A stretch of DNA of 64,000 nucleotides from Melanocharis versteri (Eukaryota; Chordata; Aves; Passeriformes; Melanocharitidae). Below are positions 10,601 through 25,600 of this stretch, piece after piece. Positions within the stretch are counted from its first letter, which is position 1, and every line of letters starts with the position of its first letter. The DNA lies in assembly GCA_013397845.1 (NCBI GenBank), contig VZTG01007197.1, positions 645,071 through 709,070 on the forward strand, given 5' to 3'. The translations under genes were made by a program, and so were the position numbers. The notes under the pieces were generated by a model that searched no databases, had not been told where the DNA came from, and worked only from the letters and a program-made list of their open reading frames with translations.

Positions 10601-13600
10601 GATGAATGGATACATCACTTATTTGTCAATGTACTATTCTTGTTACCTGCCAAGATCCACATCTGAATTTCCATGGAACGGAATAAAATCCTTTAAAATG
10701 CTAAAGACTTTTCCTCACAGTCAGCTTTTTCAGTTTATCTGGAATCCGGTCATTTGGATATCAGCAAGTTGGGCTGCTGCTGTCCTTCAGCAGTTAAAGC
10801 CTAAAGTCTCTGCTGCAACATGCCAATTTACTTGCAAGGTTGGTGGTGCTACTTTTTCCATGTACTGAATTTTTTTTAAAAGCATGCTCAGGTCAGTTGT
10901 CTCTGCCTTTGCATTAAATTTGTCCTGAGCCATTGCTACTGAAACAATATTTTATAATGATATTCTTATTATCTAAATGTATTTTACTATTAACACATGT
11001 TGCATGATTTCGATACTAAGTAACTACCCTGCCATCTCTTGCATTATGATACTCTCAAACTGAATGATGAATAAACTGTGCATGCAGGTTAATGGTCTAA
11101 TCTCACTGCCTGTGTATGGACAACAGGAAAAATAACATTTACTTCAGTACTAGTGTGATCTATTGTATCAGTATTACAAAGCCATATTATCCTATGTTCA
11201 GAAATTACAGAAAATTAAAAGGAAAAAAATGCCATATTTTTTTAGCTCAGTTTTACTCTTTGTAATTGGAAAGTGTATTTTCATAATTAAATATTCTAGC
11301 ATTTACTTCTTTATCTGCTTTTAAAATTATATTCAAATCTGACATGAAATCTGACATATGATGGAGATCTTCTATGAAACAGAAGATCTGTGTTTTAAAA
11401 ATGCCTGCAAAACTCTCTCACTAGTAGTTAAGGAAAGTATGGCTGGATCTAATCTTACTTTGTAGACCTATTTAAACAATAATATGTAATACATCTACCA
11501 TGCACTGACAGTGAGTCAGTAAAATACTGCATGAATCAGCATGACAATTTTACAAAGAGAATATCATTATAAAATATTTATGAAACGTCTTTGTGTAATG
11601 AACCTTGTACATGGAGGCTTTGTCCATCGTGGGAAGCTAAAAAACCAATAATCAACATTTCATTTACGTATGCATGATGCTGCAAATTAGCCTATGTAAA
11701 CTATTTCTTTCTGTACTGTTCAGTTACTTCTGTCATCAGCTCCTACAAGTTTTATTTGCAGTCATTTGTTCAGTTCACTGGTGCCCTCTTTGCCATTTTC
11801 TATAAATTCTGTAAAATAAATGTCCTTAAATATATTTTGATGTTGTCTTTTCATAATTAACCATTGTGTTGTTTGGAACCATACTGGCATTTTATGTTAA
11901 AATGCCACTATTAGTATGGGTACACCTGCTGCAAAGGGAAAATGAAAACAATAGTTTACACCTTTGAAATCATATGGAAACCTGGTGTAAACAGGTAGAA
12001 TTTTACTTTTGAGAACTTCGCACCAGCTCGAATATTTTGGCAAATTGAAACCATTACTAAGCCATTTATTATCCCCTTAGTTCCTGCATCCTTTTTAGCT
12101 ATATGTAAAGTATGCCACTTTAGTGGCTTCTAGGAACAAGGGGGTGGAGTTCTCTATATTTTGAAATATAATGATATATCAGTGTATCATTATTGCTGAT
12201 ATACATTTCACATGTATATTCATATCTAGATCCTAACAGAATTTGTTTTACTGAAATTAAATGCCCAATCTTTTCCTGTATCCTTTAAATTGTTTTTCTC
12301 TGCCAAGTTTCTAGATTCAGTGAAATTGATAAGAAATATCATATGCAGAGACTATGTTAAAAAAGCTGATCAATTCTTTGATGTCTAATTAAGAAGAGTA
12401 CTGTGTTCTCCACATCCTAAATGATCTCATGATATTGTAAGCAGGTTGTGATTTGGCATGCTTATACGAATTGCACCCAGCATGTAAAAAAATTTCCTTT
12501 AATTGTTATGTGAAATGTTTGCATATGTGGTGATTATCTGTGAACTCATTGTACATGTATCCAAATGTGTTTTCTATTGTGCTTGATTTTGCTGGCCATT
12601 CTTGAATGTCTTGGCAACTCAAGAAACATATGTTCTGTGCTGTCCTCTGTAATGCATATACTCTTTGATGTTTTGTCACATTTTGTCAGCTTTTTTTTTA
12701 CTTTTTCCAACAACATATCTTTATATTTGTTGGAAACAAATTTATGCAAAGACAATTTTAGTAAGCTTTGCTCAACATTGTTTTATTTATTCATCTGCCA
12801 AAACTTGTTCAAGCTTTTAAACATCTACCTGGTATAAATCTTTTGCAGTTAACCCACCATCAGACTTGAATTTTACAATTATAGATGAACATAATGTTCA
12901 AATGTCATGGAAAAGGCCACCAGATGCAATAGTGGGTTACAGAATAACTGTGGTTCCAACAAATGGTAAGTTCTGTCAAAATTTTTTATGTGATTACATG
13001 TTTTGAAATGTTGAGTTTATTTTCGCCTATATCTAACTTAGGTATGAGAGTAGCTGTTAAAATCTTTTGGAAGTTTGTGATCAAGCCTGGGTAGCAGCAA
13101 AGGGCATACAGGAAAAGCAGTGATTCTTCCAAGTTAGAGCTATATTTGCCATAGTGCTTACCATTTTGGGACTGCGAATAACGAGTTTTGGATGCCTTTG
13201 CTTTGCAAGGAGCAAAAAGAAGGTAGAATCATCACTGGTCCTCTTCTATGCTTTCACCTTAAAGTTCAAGAATTATATTATTATGTGTAAGACAGCCATT
13301 ATTCTATTTCACTTTGAGAAACAACCAGTGTAAAAGTATATTGAATCAGAACAGGACATGATTTGTTAGATGATAGATAGTATGTTTTGTATGTGCATTT
13401 CAAGTTTCAAATTTCCTGGAATTTATTAAACATTTTATTTGCTATTGAAAGCACAGTAGCTTGAAGTTTCATGTTTCAATATTTATACTTCATGAAAACA
13501 GAAGGTGTATAATTCTAAAATTATCATTGGGTTTGAGATGGATTATTTTCTGTTGCATTTTGTTTTACAATCAGCTTATCAATATTATTGGATTTTAAGG

Positions 13601-16600
13601 CTGCATTGAGTGTTTCATATATTTATTGCAGATGGACCTACTAAAGAATTTACTCTTTCACCTAGCACTACCCAAACTGTCATATCAGATCTTATACCTG
13701 ATGTAGAGTATGTTGTATCAATAGCTTCATATGACGACAGAGAGGAGAGTCTACCTGTTTTTGGCCAGCTGACAAGTAAGTAGGTGCAAAACAATTAGAA
13801 AGCCAATTAAGATAACTGAGCAGTCATTCACAAAACCTGGCTTTGATCCAGTTCTCCAAAAAAATTGCCATATACTTAAATTCTCCTCTGATGGAGCTGT
13901 CTGAACAGCCTTTTTCCATTAAACCTGGTAGAAGCAGAGAAAATTTGCAAGAGAACGAAGAATACTGACATGGATATAGTGTCTGCCAACCTCTACAGAA
14001 TTCTTGGCAGGAGGCCACTGCGTTTTTTGAGCTATACCTACTTCCTATAAATTACATCTGCTGAAGTCAAGGGGAAGACAATCATTGACCTCAGTAACAA
14101 ATTAATTGGACTGGCATCCTGTGTGAGAAAGCAAACTATATTCATCAAATAATAATAAAATGTGACACAATATACCTCAATGCATATTAAAATATGGAAT
14201 TTAAGCTTTAATAATTTATATTAATAATTCAAAAAGCATAAAATAAATTTAATTAAATTAAAATGCACACAGATTCTTTTCTATGACACATTTTGTATCA
14301 TGTCTCAGGATTCACAAAGAACCATGAGAAAATTACTAATTATTAATTCCCCTAGGTGTTAGAGAGGGATGATACTGGTATTTCTTCCAGGCATGTTGCA
14401 GTTAATTTTCAGGAAATGACTGTACAAGATGTACAAATAGAGAGGATTCTTAGATATTTACATTTTTTGTATTTTGTGTCGCCCTGAATACTGTGTTGTC
14501 AAATCTGTAAGTACAGGTGATATATTTAGAACCTGCGTATTTATGTTTCATGTTCTGAGGCTTGTCAGATGCGTGTCTCTAATTCCTTATGTGCTTTTCT
14601 TTGATGTTTAAAAATTTAACCCTATTTCCCCCATTCATTCTGTCTATGATGTTGTGCTTTGTGTAGTTCAGACAGGCGGCCCAGGGATACCAGAGGAAAA
14701 GAAGGTTGAGGCTCAGTTACAAAGTAAGGAGTTTTGCTTTTCAACTTATCTGACATTTATCTTCTCTGAGGTCTAGCTCTAGCACCCCACGAAGTTAAAC
14801 TGTGCTTCTGTGTTACCTACCAAAGAAGTTAACTTGTAAAGTTGTGCAGAGCTAAGAAAACTTGTGAAGGGACTGGGATATAAGGAATTTATAAGCGGCG
14901 TTGAAAGATTAAGGTGCAAATCCGGTACTGAAACTAGGGATTTCATGCAACTAACCTGAGCAAGTCCATGAGTGTCTTGGTCCTATTAACAAAAGGTGTT
15001 GTGCTGTGGATAAAAGGCTTTGCAGAAGAACCTGTGAAGCTACAATGGGGAAATAAAGATGCAAGGCACAAGTGGTAACAAAATAAAATTTTTCTGTAAC
15101 ATCAAACCATTGCAAAATGTTTTGTATGGGTGTTTTCATCTGTTGTGTCATAACAGATCTTGTGGATTAGCATGAGAGATATCTCAAAGCAGTTCCGTTT
15201 TGATAATGGCTGTTAGAAAACTCATATATGGGTGTTCACTTATGTGAATAATGTTTCCCCAAGCAAGATACCCCAGATAAGATCAATCTTTCAAGTATCT
15301 GTTTGGTTTGGCTTTTACCTACTACGTTTCCATTAGACATTTCTCATTGATTTGTAAGAATGAAATTGCTCATTTGCTAATAGAGTCGGTTTTCTTTTTT
15401 TCCCTGCTGTATTCCAGGATGCTCCATAAGTGCAATGACAGATTTAGTTTTCCTGGTAGATGGTTCATGGAGTGTAGGAAGAAATAACTTCGGGTATATT
15501 CTGGACTTCATGGTTGCCCTTGTATCAGCTTTTGACATTGGGGAAGAAAAGACGAGAGTTGGAGTTGTTCAGTACAGTTCAGATACAAGAACAGAGTTCA
15601 ATTTAAATCAGTATTTCAGAAGAAGTGATCTTATTGATGCAATTAAAAGGATACCTTACAAAGGTGGCAACACAATGACAGGTACAGATTTCCCACATAC
15701 ATGTTTATTCAGCATTTCATTTCATAGTTCAAATTTGCTTTAAATCCCAGTTCATACAAGTCTAATAAAACACAACTTATGATGTTGGTTTTAGGTGAGG
15801 CTATTGATTACCTTGTTCAAAACACCTTCACTGAGTCTGCTGGAGCAAGAAAAGGCTTTCCCAAAGTAGCAATTGTCATCACTGATGGAAAAGCTCAAGA
15901 TGACGTAGAAATTCCTGCAAGAGAACTTCGCAAAATAGGAGTTGAAGTTTTTTCCTTAGGTACGTTGAGTTTTTCTAATGATTGAGAGATTTTTAAGTTT
16001 TTCAGACTGTGTGTTTGAAGAATTTCACTATGCCCCTCTTTTCATGTGTATGCCTTGAAATGGGTCATTTGTGCCCTCCAGAGTGGAACATATCAGTTGT
16101 GTTAATTTGATAGTAATTATGTAGCTCCTACACGGAGATTAATATGACTGACTAGCATAGTTTTAACCTTGGCCTCATTCTTCACTTATACCACATTATT
16201 TTCCCTGGTTGAAAATTGAGTCTGCCACCTCATTGCATTAATCATTATTTTGTAGTTTGATTATTGATCATGGCAGAAGGCAGGACTAATTTAAACTCAG
16301 CTTTACCCCAGGATGTTTTGGTACTTCATGAATACATTCACAGGTGTCTGTGTTTTATGACTATTTAACACAGTCCTGTCTATTGTAACTTCTAGGTATC
16401 AAAGCAGCAGATGCAAAGGAACTCAAGCTAATTGCATCCCAGCCTTCACTGAAGCATGTGTTCAATGTGGCTAATTTTGATGGAATTGTGGATATACAGA
16501 ATGAAATTATCTTGCAAGTGTGCTCTGGTGTTGATGAACAACTAGGTGAACTGGTTAGTGGAGAAGAAGGTGAGACACTTTATAAAAATGTATTTATAGC

Positions 16601-19600
16601 TTCAGTAATTCCAATGTCTATTGAAGAAGCTATCCCTACTTCCTTTGCTTTATTTCTAGAGTTTGATCCATTGCCTCACTTAGCAAGTGTGGAAAACTGG
16701 TCTCACTTTTCTGTCTTTAGATGCAGGATAACAGAACATGTGATGTAGTAAATTTGGAATATCTCCATTATTCCATAGTTTCAAAGGCAACACTGTGATG
16801 TGCAGTTATCAGAGTCAGTTTGGACACAGGCATCACTTCTGTGGAAAAATGTATTAAAGGAAAAAAAAGTGCTTGGTGAAGGGTCAGAATATGTAATAGA
16901 TTAAGAACCAAAGCATGAAAACTGGATAATAATGAGAAAAAAAAAGACATGAAGCTGTATCACCGCAGCTTTCTCACCCTGTTAGGTTTTAAGCAACTAG
17001 TTATTGTTTGACAAAAATGACAGTAGAGATTACTCTGTTGTTGTAGTACTCTGCTCAAGTCTGCATTTGTTCACACTTTCTACTGTGTTTCTGTGAATGT
17101 AGCTTTCACTTTTGGTTGAAGCAGTTTTAGAGCAGGGCAGCATTTCTCCTGGAACTTCTGCTCTGCTTGGAGGACCACGAATGCATTGTTCATATTTTTG
17201 CCCTCTCACTGATGTCTCATTTGGACTGTCCTGTAATTAAATTCTGTTTATTTATGCGAAAAAAAACCCCAAAAAGTGATTTTTAGTAAAGATCAAGCAA
17301 AGAGAACTAAACTTAGTCCAGAAATAGAAACTGTTAAGAAAATATTTTTCTAATTGTAACTAATATTTTGTGTTTGCTTTTGATTTCTTTCAGTGGTGGA
17401 GCCGCCTTCAAATCTGGTGGCCACTCAGATCTCCTCAAAGTCTGTTAGAATCACTTGGGATCCATCCACAAGCCAAATAACTGGCTATCGTCTGCAGTTC
17501 ATTCCAATGATAGCTGGGGGAAAACAACATGTCCTGAGTGTGGGTCCTCAGACTACTGCTCTGAATGTTAAAGATCTCTCTCCAGACACAGAGTATCAAA
17601 TTAATGTTTATGCGATGAAAGGATTGACCCCCAGTGAGCCAATAACGATAATGGAAAAAACACAGCAAGTAAAAGTTCAAGTGGGTGAGTCTGGAACCAC
17701 TACGTTATTTTCAAATTTTATCTTTTCATTGATGAAACCTCTGATGCTTGTTTTAGTATCATACCTTTATTATTTTTGAGAAACAGCTTTGCTTAGCGTA
17801 GTTTACTTTGTTTATAAGCAGTTGTGTGTGATGCATGAACTATAAATGCGATTGTAATGCTATGTGGCTGCTGAAAATCTGTTTACGACGGTTATTCTTT
17901 TTCTTTGCAGAATGCTCACGTGGTGTGGATGTAAAAGCTGATGTTGTATTTTTAGTGGATGGTTCCTACAGCATTGGTATCGCCAATTTTGTAAAAGTAA
18001 GAGCCTTTTTGGAAGTGTTAGTTAAAAGCTTTGAGATATCACCTCGAAAAGTACAGATAAGTCTTGTCCAGTACAGCAGAGATCCGCATATGGAGTTTTC
18101 TTTGAACAGATACAACAGAGTGGAAGACATAATTCAGGCTATTAACAACTTCCCCTACAGAGGTGGATCTACCAACACAGGCAAAGCAATGACATACGTG
18201 AGGGAGAAAGTATTTGTTACCAGCAAAGGATCAAGACCAAATGTGCCTAGAGTCATGATTCTTATCACTGATGGAAAATCATCAGATGCTTTTAAAGAAC
18301 CTGCAATAAGGCTGAGGGATGCAGATGTAGAAATATTTGCAGTTGGTGTGAAGGATGCAGTGCGTACAGAGTTGGAAGCAATCGCATCGCCTCCTGCGGA
18401 AACCCATGTTTACACAGTGGAAGATTTTGATGCTTTTCAAAGAATATCATTCGAACTCACACAGTCTGTCTGCCTACGAATTGAGCAGGAACTGGCTGCT
18501 ATAAGGAGAAAATGTAAGTAGCTACTATTACTTAAAAGAATGTAGAAAATGCTATGAAAAAGGGATCTGAACCAAAGTTTTGTGCTTGTAGTTACCTAAA
18601 GAATTTATATTGATGAAATTGTCCATATACAGATGATAATTTTAATAACTGGGGATTTGCTTTTCATTTTCAAACATATTAAAAGCAACAGGTGAAATAA
18701 ATGGATAAATGGAAATGAAAAAATTATTGGAGGATTTTTTTCCTCCACCCCTGCTAGGTATCTAAAAAGCTAATAAAATGTGTATCTATTGAAATGACCT
18801 TAGTGGATATGCTCTGCTTTTGCACTCAATGTCCTGAGTAAAACAGTTACCAGGGCATTCTTTTTTTAGCCCTACAAAAGGAGGTAGCAAGTCTAAGCTT
18901 GTCTTTCAGATGTTCAAAGGCAACAAAGTAATGCCAACAACTCTAGAGGGCAATTTGATTAATTTTTAGGGTGAAATTAACGGCCCTCTGAAATGGGCTT
19001 AGGCAAGACAATTCAAGACAGCAGATGCTAGGTGATAGTGAATGCAATATAACTGTAAAGGCTGAAATGAAGTAGCACATGAAAGTCTTCACATGCATCT
19101 AAATTAGGCCAGCATGGATAATGTTTAACATTCAAAAGATTTCTAAATGGCCAACTTTTGGTCAGATAGTTACTTACGATTAGTTGCACCCACAGTGTCC
19201 CTACCTATATTTAGTAGGACACTAACATTGAAGAGTCCCCAGTGTTGAAAGACCCACTGTCTTTGAAAATAACCCTTTTGTTTCACGATAGCTTTGAGGA
19301 ACAAACCAGCAAAGCAGCCTTAGTTTTAGAGGGCTCAAACAGTTTTAAGATCCCCACTGTTAGGCTGACTAGGCCAACCAAAACAAGCCCTGGATGTCAG
19401 ATTTGTGTTTGTGCCTCATGTCAAATTCCTTGTTTCCCCTTTGACTTCATTCCTGAAAAAATACTGGGTTTTATTTTGTCTTCTTTCTAATCTAGATCTG
19501 AAAAAAAATCACAACAATTTTTAGTTTCCATTGAGGATATAATGCTATTGCTTTTCATCGGACATATGAAACAGGGAACCCAACCTGATCATCAGATTCT

Positions 19601-22600
19601 AAATTAAGTTTTCATAAATATGTTTTTTTTAGATGGACTGTTCATTTGATCTAGAAATCACTGAATCAGTGCTTCTACTCACTGTTGAATGATTTTAGGC
19701 AACCTAGATATGATCTTCTTGAAATTTGATAGATATAAGCAAATATAGAAAACAGATACTGTGCACATGCAACAAAATATCTGTTCAATTAGAATAAATC
19801 AAATTATTGAGGAACATTTACTATTTATTTTAGAAATTTTGTGTTTAACATGTTCTGGCAAGTATGCCTCATTTACACATTTTTATTTCCATACAGCTTA
19901 TGTACCTGCAAAGAACATGGTCTTTTCTGACACAACATCAGAGAGTTTCAAAGTGAGCTGGTCTCCAGCTGGATCTGAGGTTTTGTCCTATCTCATTAAA
20001 TATAAAGTAGCAGTTGGTGGAGATGAATTCATTGTTTCAGTACCAGCTTCAAGTACCAGCACAGTTCTCACCAACTTACTACCTGAAACTACTTACACGG
20101 TCAGTGTGATTTCTGAATATGAAGATGGTGATGGCCCGCCCTTGGATGGAGAGGAAACCACCTTAGAAGGTAGGATTCCCATTATTCTCAGACACAAGGG
20201 AGTCATATATTCAAATAAGAATTTCCTTAGCTGGAGAACAGGTAAACGAGGAACAGCCCATTAAGGCTGAGAAGCTGTACTGCCATGCAGGATGAGAATA
20301 AATATTATTGTATCTCAGTGCATTCAGTAAAGATTTAAAATTCCAATAATATGCAAGCCTTAAGTTGCTAAGATTGGACTTTAATTTTCCTGAAGGTTGG
20401 ATGCATGCTGTTTCTCTGCAGTGGCCTCCTTTCAAATGAAGTAGTGTCTTCTCAACATTAAATTCAGTGGCATGAATTATTGTCAATATAGGTTCAAGTT
20501 GGACTAGATGAACGTTGTAGATCCTTTCCAACTGAACTATTCTGTTCCATTCTACTCTATTTAATAATTTTGACTCTGATGCTGGAATGCATGTTGACTT
20601 CTGTGCAATTTGCTATGTCTACATCTAATATAACAATAGTAGAAATCTTGCTTCATGTACAATAGACTTAAAAGGGCTTGAGATTTGGTTAACTTTTTTT
20701 ATCACAAATTCATTGGTCTGATCCAATAACTGATTCAAAACTTGCAATTATTGTCAGTGTGTGTTTTATGCGATCAATGGCTGTGAATTTAAGCATGGTA
20801 GCTTTACTTTTTCTTGATAGAGTTGCCATGATGCATTTCTCCAGATTGAAAAGAGCAGCATGACAGTAGATTTGATTTTCTATTCCAGTAGTTGAATACT
20901 CAGTCTACTCTAAATCATGCTTTTAAAAATATTGATCTACTCTTTTTCATTATTCCATGCTGTCATTTGTGACCTTTGGTGACATAAATGGTTCCAAGGG
21001 AGAAAAAGAAACAGCATGAAGATTTGTTAATTGCTCTTTCCTCTTAAGACAGATAGAAATAAACACTTATAAAATAGCTTAGTTTGAATGTTAAGTTTGG
21101 AAGATACGGGTTTCACTGTCAGACTGCACATTTCCATGACTGTACCAGTCAGAATATTTTGGCCACACATAATTTTCCCTTAGGAAAACAGACAAACTCT
21201 TGGCTGATAGAACATGTGGCTTGTGTGCGTAAGGGACAGGAGAAGGAAAAGCTTTAATAAAAATAATCTGTCTTCCCATTTGTAACTGATACTACCTTAA
21301 ATAATTGTTAACATTGTGATCTGATGATATCGCAGCACGTCTGAGAAGTCAGAGCTCTTCTACAGCCACGTAAACATCAGCAGCTCTCCATGCAGATCTA
21401 GCTAACAGTTGAGCCAGATGGCTTTCTTGGCAATTAACTTTGGTTTCAGGCTTTTAAAGGATTGGAAATTGAGTATTGTGTTTCTGATTAATAGAAAATG
21501 AGTTTCATTTTTTAAAACTAGGGTTATTAATTACTCCACTCTTAATTCTGAAGAACAATACTTATGGAATATAGATAGCAAATAACAAAAAACCAGAACT
21601 TTTTCCCCTAAGTGACAATGCTAGGTACTGCTAGGCAGCGTGCAGTACAGTCGATCTTCATGTCTGTTGGAGGAGTCAAGTCTTGTTTGGTGTGCCCACT
21701 GAGCTCATCTGAACTGCTGTATCTTTTGTCAGGGAGCAGGCTAGGCTAAAGAATTCACCACAGTTTTTCTTTAGTTTCTAAGATAACAAACTATTTCTTT
21801 GAGTTAGAGGCTAAATTCAGGACCCTTTTTTAAGCATTAGATGCAACTCATATTGCAATGAATATATTTTTTGTTTGAAAAATTCAAAGAAATAAAATTA
21901 GTTTGGTGGGGTTTTTTTTTTTCTGTTGTATTTTCCTTGTTTGTTCTTTCAAATAGGGTAGCTGCCTGTGTGTAATCAGGTGTATCTGACAACCACCTGT
22001 AAATGGAAGTGGTGCAGAAGCAAATGGCCACAGCAAGGAAACTTATACCATTTGTTGTGTTAAAAAGTTTCCTCACTATGCCCAAATGTCCCTCACACAG
22101 TACAGTTCTAGTGTTACCACTAAACACAGCCAGACTGTCTTAAGTTTCAAACGCAGTTGTATAAACTGGGATGGATGTACTTTTGGGGACAACTTTGTTC
22201 CACTGCTGAGTGTAACTCTGACCTTAAATCTTCAGAAATGACTAAAGGTGTATGTACCCTAAAGCGATGGGAGGGCAATATAAGCTGTTTTGGTAAACTG
22301 GATGAGCTAACAAAATGGGTGGCATGGGTTTGCTTCAGATACTGCTTCACTAAAGGCAAATATTTACAACTTACATGTGTATATTTTTTGTAGTTAAAGG
22401 TGCTCCTCGAAACTTAAGGATAACAGATGAAACTACTGATAGCTTTGTAGTTGGCTGGACTCCAGCTCCAGGAAATGTCCTACGGTACAGGCTTGTTTAC
22501 AGACCACTTACTGGAGGAGAAAGGAGACAAGTGACTGTCTCAGCAAATGATAGATCAACTACTCTGCAGAATTTGATCCAAGATACGAGATATGAAGTGT

Positions 22601-25600
22601 CTGTTATTCCTGAGTATCAGTCTGGGCCTGGGAATCCATTGAATGGATATGCAAAAACTGATGAAGGTACATGATCAATGCTGTGAACATAGTAAGCATA
22701 AGAAAAACTCGCTGCATGTTGACATGTTCATACTGAAAAGGGAATAAACCATATAGTCCATATGTACTATCCCAGATGAACAGAGAGTTATAACATTGCC
22801 TAAGCCTAGTTGAGAGATAACTTAAGACAATAGAATTTATCAAAACTGCAATATTTCGTTTTAAAATACATTATGTTGAACCTGATATGGCAAGGTGACT
22901 TGGGCAAAGAATCTACCTGTATGTTTAATTAATTGTCCCCATGATTCTTCATATTGTCAATGACATATGTTATATATCTTATATACCTTTTTAGAAAATT
23001 CAGACCCTGTTTGCACTTTGTTCTGAAATTTTATCAGGGAATTAATGAAACAAATTAAGTAGATTTTATTACCTAAGCAGGGTGGGGATGGGACTGTACA
23101 GTCCTGATTACAGTAAAGGTACACTGTAGCAGTGTTGGTGCAGATCCTATTGAGGAATTATTTTTTAGCATAAAATCCTATACAGTGGTAACCTGAAAGA
23201 TAAACCAAGAAATTAAGCGTGCTTCAACTTGTTTTCAACATCTTTTAACATGTGCAGTCCGAGGAAATCCAAGGAATTTGAGAGTTTCTGATGCTACAAC
23301 ATCAACAATGAAGCTGTCTTGGGGTGCTGCTCCCGGCAAAGTGCAGCAGTACTTTATAACCTACACTCCAGCGGCAGGAGGTGAAACTAAGGAAGTGACT
23401 GTGAAAGGTGACACCACCTCTAAAGTGCTGAAAGGCTTGGACCAAGCCACGAGGTATGCGCTGACTGTGTCTGCCTTGTATGCCTCTGGAGCAGGAGATG
23501 CCCTTTCTGGAGAGGGAGAAACACTTGAAGGTAATTATTTGTTGTTTCTGTACAGTCATTCATCATCTGACTGCTGTTTATGATGTCTTAAAGTGTCTTC
23601 CCAAGTTTTCTGTAGAAGTAAATATCTGAATGAAAAATAGACATAAAGACACTCTCCGACTTTACATGGACTTTCCAAACCTTCTGTCCTCAAAGAAAAA
23701 AAAGTGGCTTGAATTACTGGTTTTGGAGGGGACTCTGTGTCTCTTGAAAAAGCTATTGCCAGAAGCACCAACCAAAAGTCACTGTACTTCCACACCAGCC
23801 TCCACAAAATATCTGTCTTATAGCTATCACCTTCCAAGCAGTTTTAGTGGCATATTGTTTTTAATGTAACAGGATTAATTACTGGGGTTAAAGTATCTCA
23901 TCCATTTGAAAATTTGCAGCATTTCTACAGTACTGAGATTGAAAGATGTTCAGGGGCCATTTTTGTATCAGAGAAACAACACATAGTCTTAGGCATAGAG
24001 ATAATGAGTCAAATCCTGCTTTTAATGGAAAACCTGGAGCTGAGCGTAAACAATGCTGGCAAAAGAATAAGTCAGACCCAAACACTTTCTTATAAGGAGG
24101 GGAGGCTGCTTTTTCTCTGACTTTGAGCAGAGAATTTTCCAGACTAATTCTCTGTGAGCATTCTCAGTGTGATCTGTAGATCATCAGAGGATAGCGAAAG
24201 CTGCCTTGTAGGCCTTGAAAGGAAGTGTGACTCTGCTCTGTGCTGGCCAGGCATGTACTGCTGAAATCTGCCACTGCAGCTGTGTAGGCACCACACTTGA
24301 AAACATCTTATGGATGAATTATGTAGAATTAAGACTTGACCATTGATGCTAATCGAGTTACAGTAGGAATATAGTTGATTCTCAGTTTCTCCATCAGTTT
24401 AACTTTTTGTTTCTGACATAGGTTAGGAAACAATCCAGAAAACCTAATTTAAATAGGAAAACGTAAAATAAAATAATTTAAAAAATCAGATCTAGTGATT
24501 CACCAAAGTACTGAACTCTTCCTACTGAAATTTAGGCACTTGTTTGAACAATGCTGTCTGCAGCATGGACTCTCTAGGATTTTTCTGCAGTTGATAAAGA
24601 AAGGCAAATATTTCCATTAGGCAGATAGTCCATCTGAGATCTCATTTTTACTTCAAATGAGCATTTCTCTGTCCACTGACTGTACAGGGAGTGAGAGCTC
24701 TAGACACCAACTGCCTGCCTGTCCCACTACCTGAGACCTGCTTACACTGAGACAGGATGCAGCCATCAGAGAATCAGGGACCTTAAAATTCATGCTGAAA
24801 GTTTCCTAACTCCCTTGTTTTCACTACCCATGCAAGGTCCAAAAGGCTCTGTTTGTAGGAAAAAAGAGCCTGTCTCCTGCCCAGTACATTGCAGAGATCC
24901 AGGTAAATGAGGTCAGATATCAGTATTCTGCCCATGCTCTCCAGAAAAGCCAGAGATGATCAGGACCTAATGAACTTCCCTCTTGGTGATGGTTCTGCCA
25001 CTTCCTATGTCTAACACTTTTTTAGAGGGAAGAGGGAGGATGAAAATGTAGATTTTGTGCTGTGTGTGAGAGTTTGAATTCACCTTCTCACCCCAGCAGG
25101 TTCAAAATACTGAAGAGTATATTGGGCAAGAGTCTCCTTTATTCTTTCCACTGAACATGAGCCACTGTCCATCCAGGAATGAAAATTTCTCCCTCAGAAA
25201 AAAAACCAGACTGGATCCCAAGTAGACATAGGAACCAGATAGCCCTGCTTTGTGCTCTGTGTGACCAGTGGAAAGAGGAACGCCTCAGTCGTCCTTTGCA
25301 AATCTTGAGACGCCTCTGTCTCACTGTTAAACAGGCTGAATTGTTCACTTCCTTAGAGACATACCTTAAGTTTTAGTAAGGGGTTGACCAAGTTAACTGT
25401 TTACATTTGGTGGAAACATTTTCATTGAGTATACTTGCAGTAAACTTAGGAGAGCTCCTTTATTAACATGGAGATGTGAAGAGATCAAGTGTGTTTCAAA
25501 TTCATAAAGTAAGCTTAGCTTTTTATCCTATCATGAAACTTGAGCTAAAGAAAAGTCTTTTAGGGCACTGCCTAGAGCTTCAGTTAAAACACATCCTAGA

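Larger units (their letters stand above)
4642..12848 (+). other. COL12A1: Intron 2 (8.2 kb)
   Basis: It begins with a pyrimidine-rich stretch and a GC/CpG-rich patch (about 4860-5300) holding a poly(A) signal, described separately. It also holds a TA/CA-rich simple repeat near 8540-8690, a possible old CR1 remnant near 10435-10600 and a hairpin at 11879-11919. The rest is AT-rich with no gene that I can support. Confidence 0.85.

Noticed and set aside
12165..12215. AT-rich self-complementary stretch (ATGATATATCAG with CTGATATACAT)
   Set aside because: The stem is short, imperfect and almost entirely A/T, and is expected by chance in such sequence.
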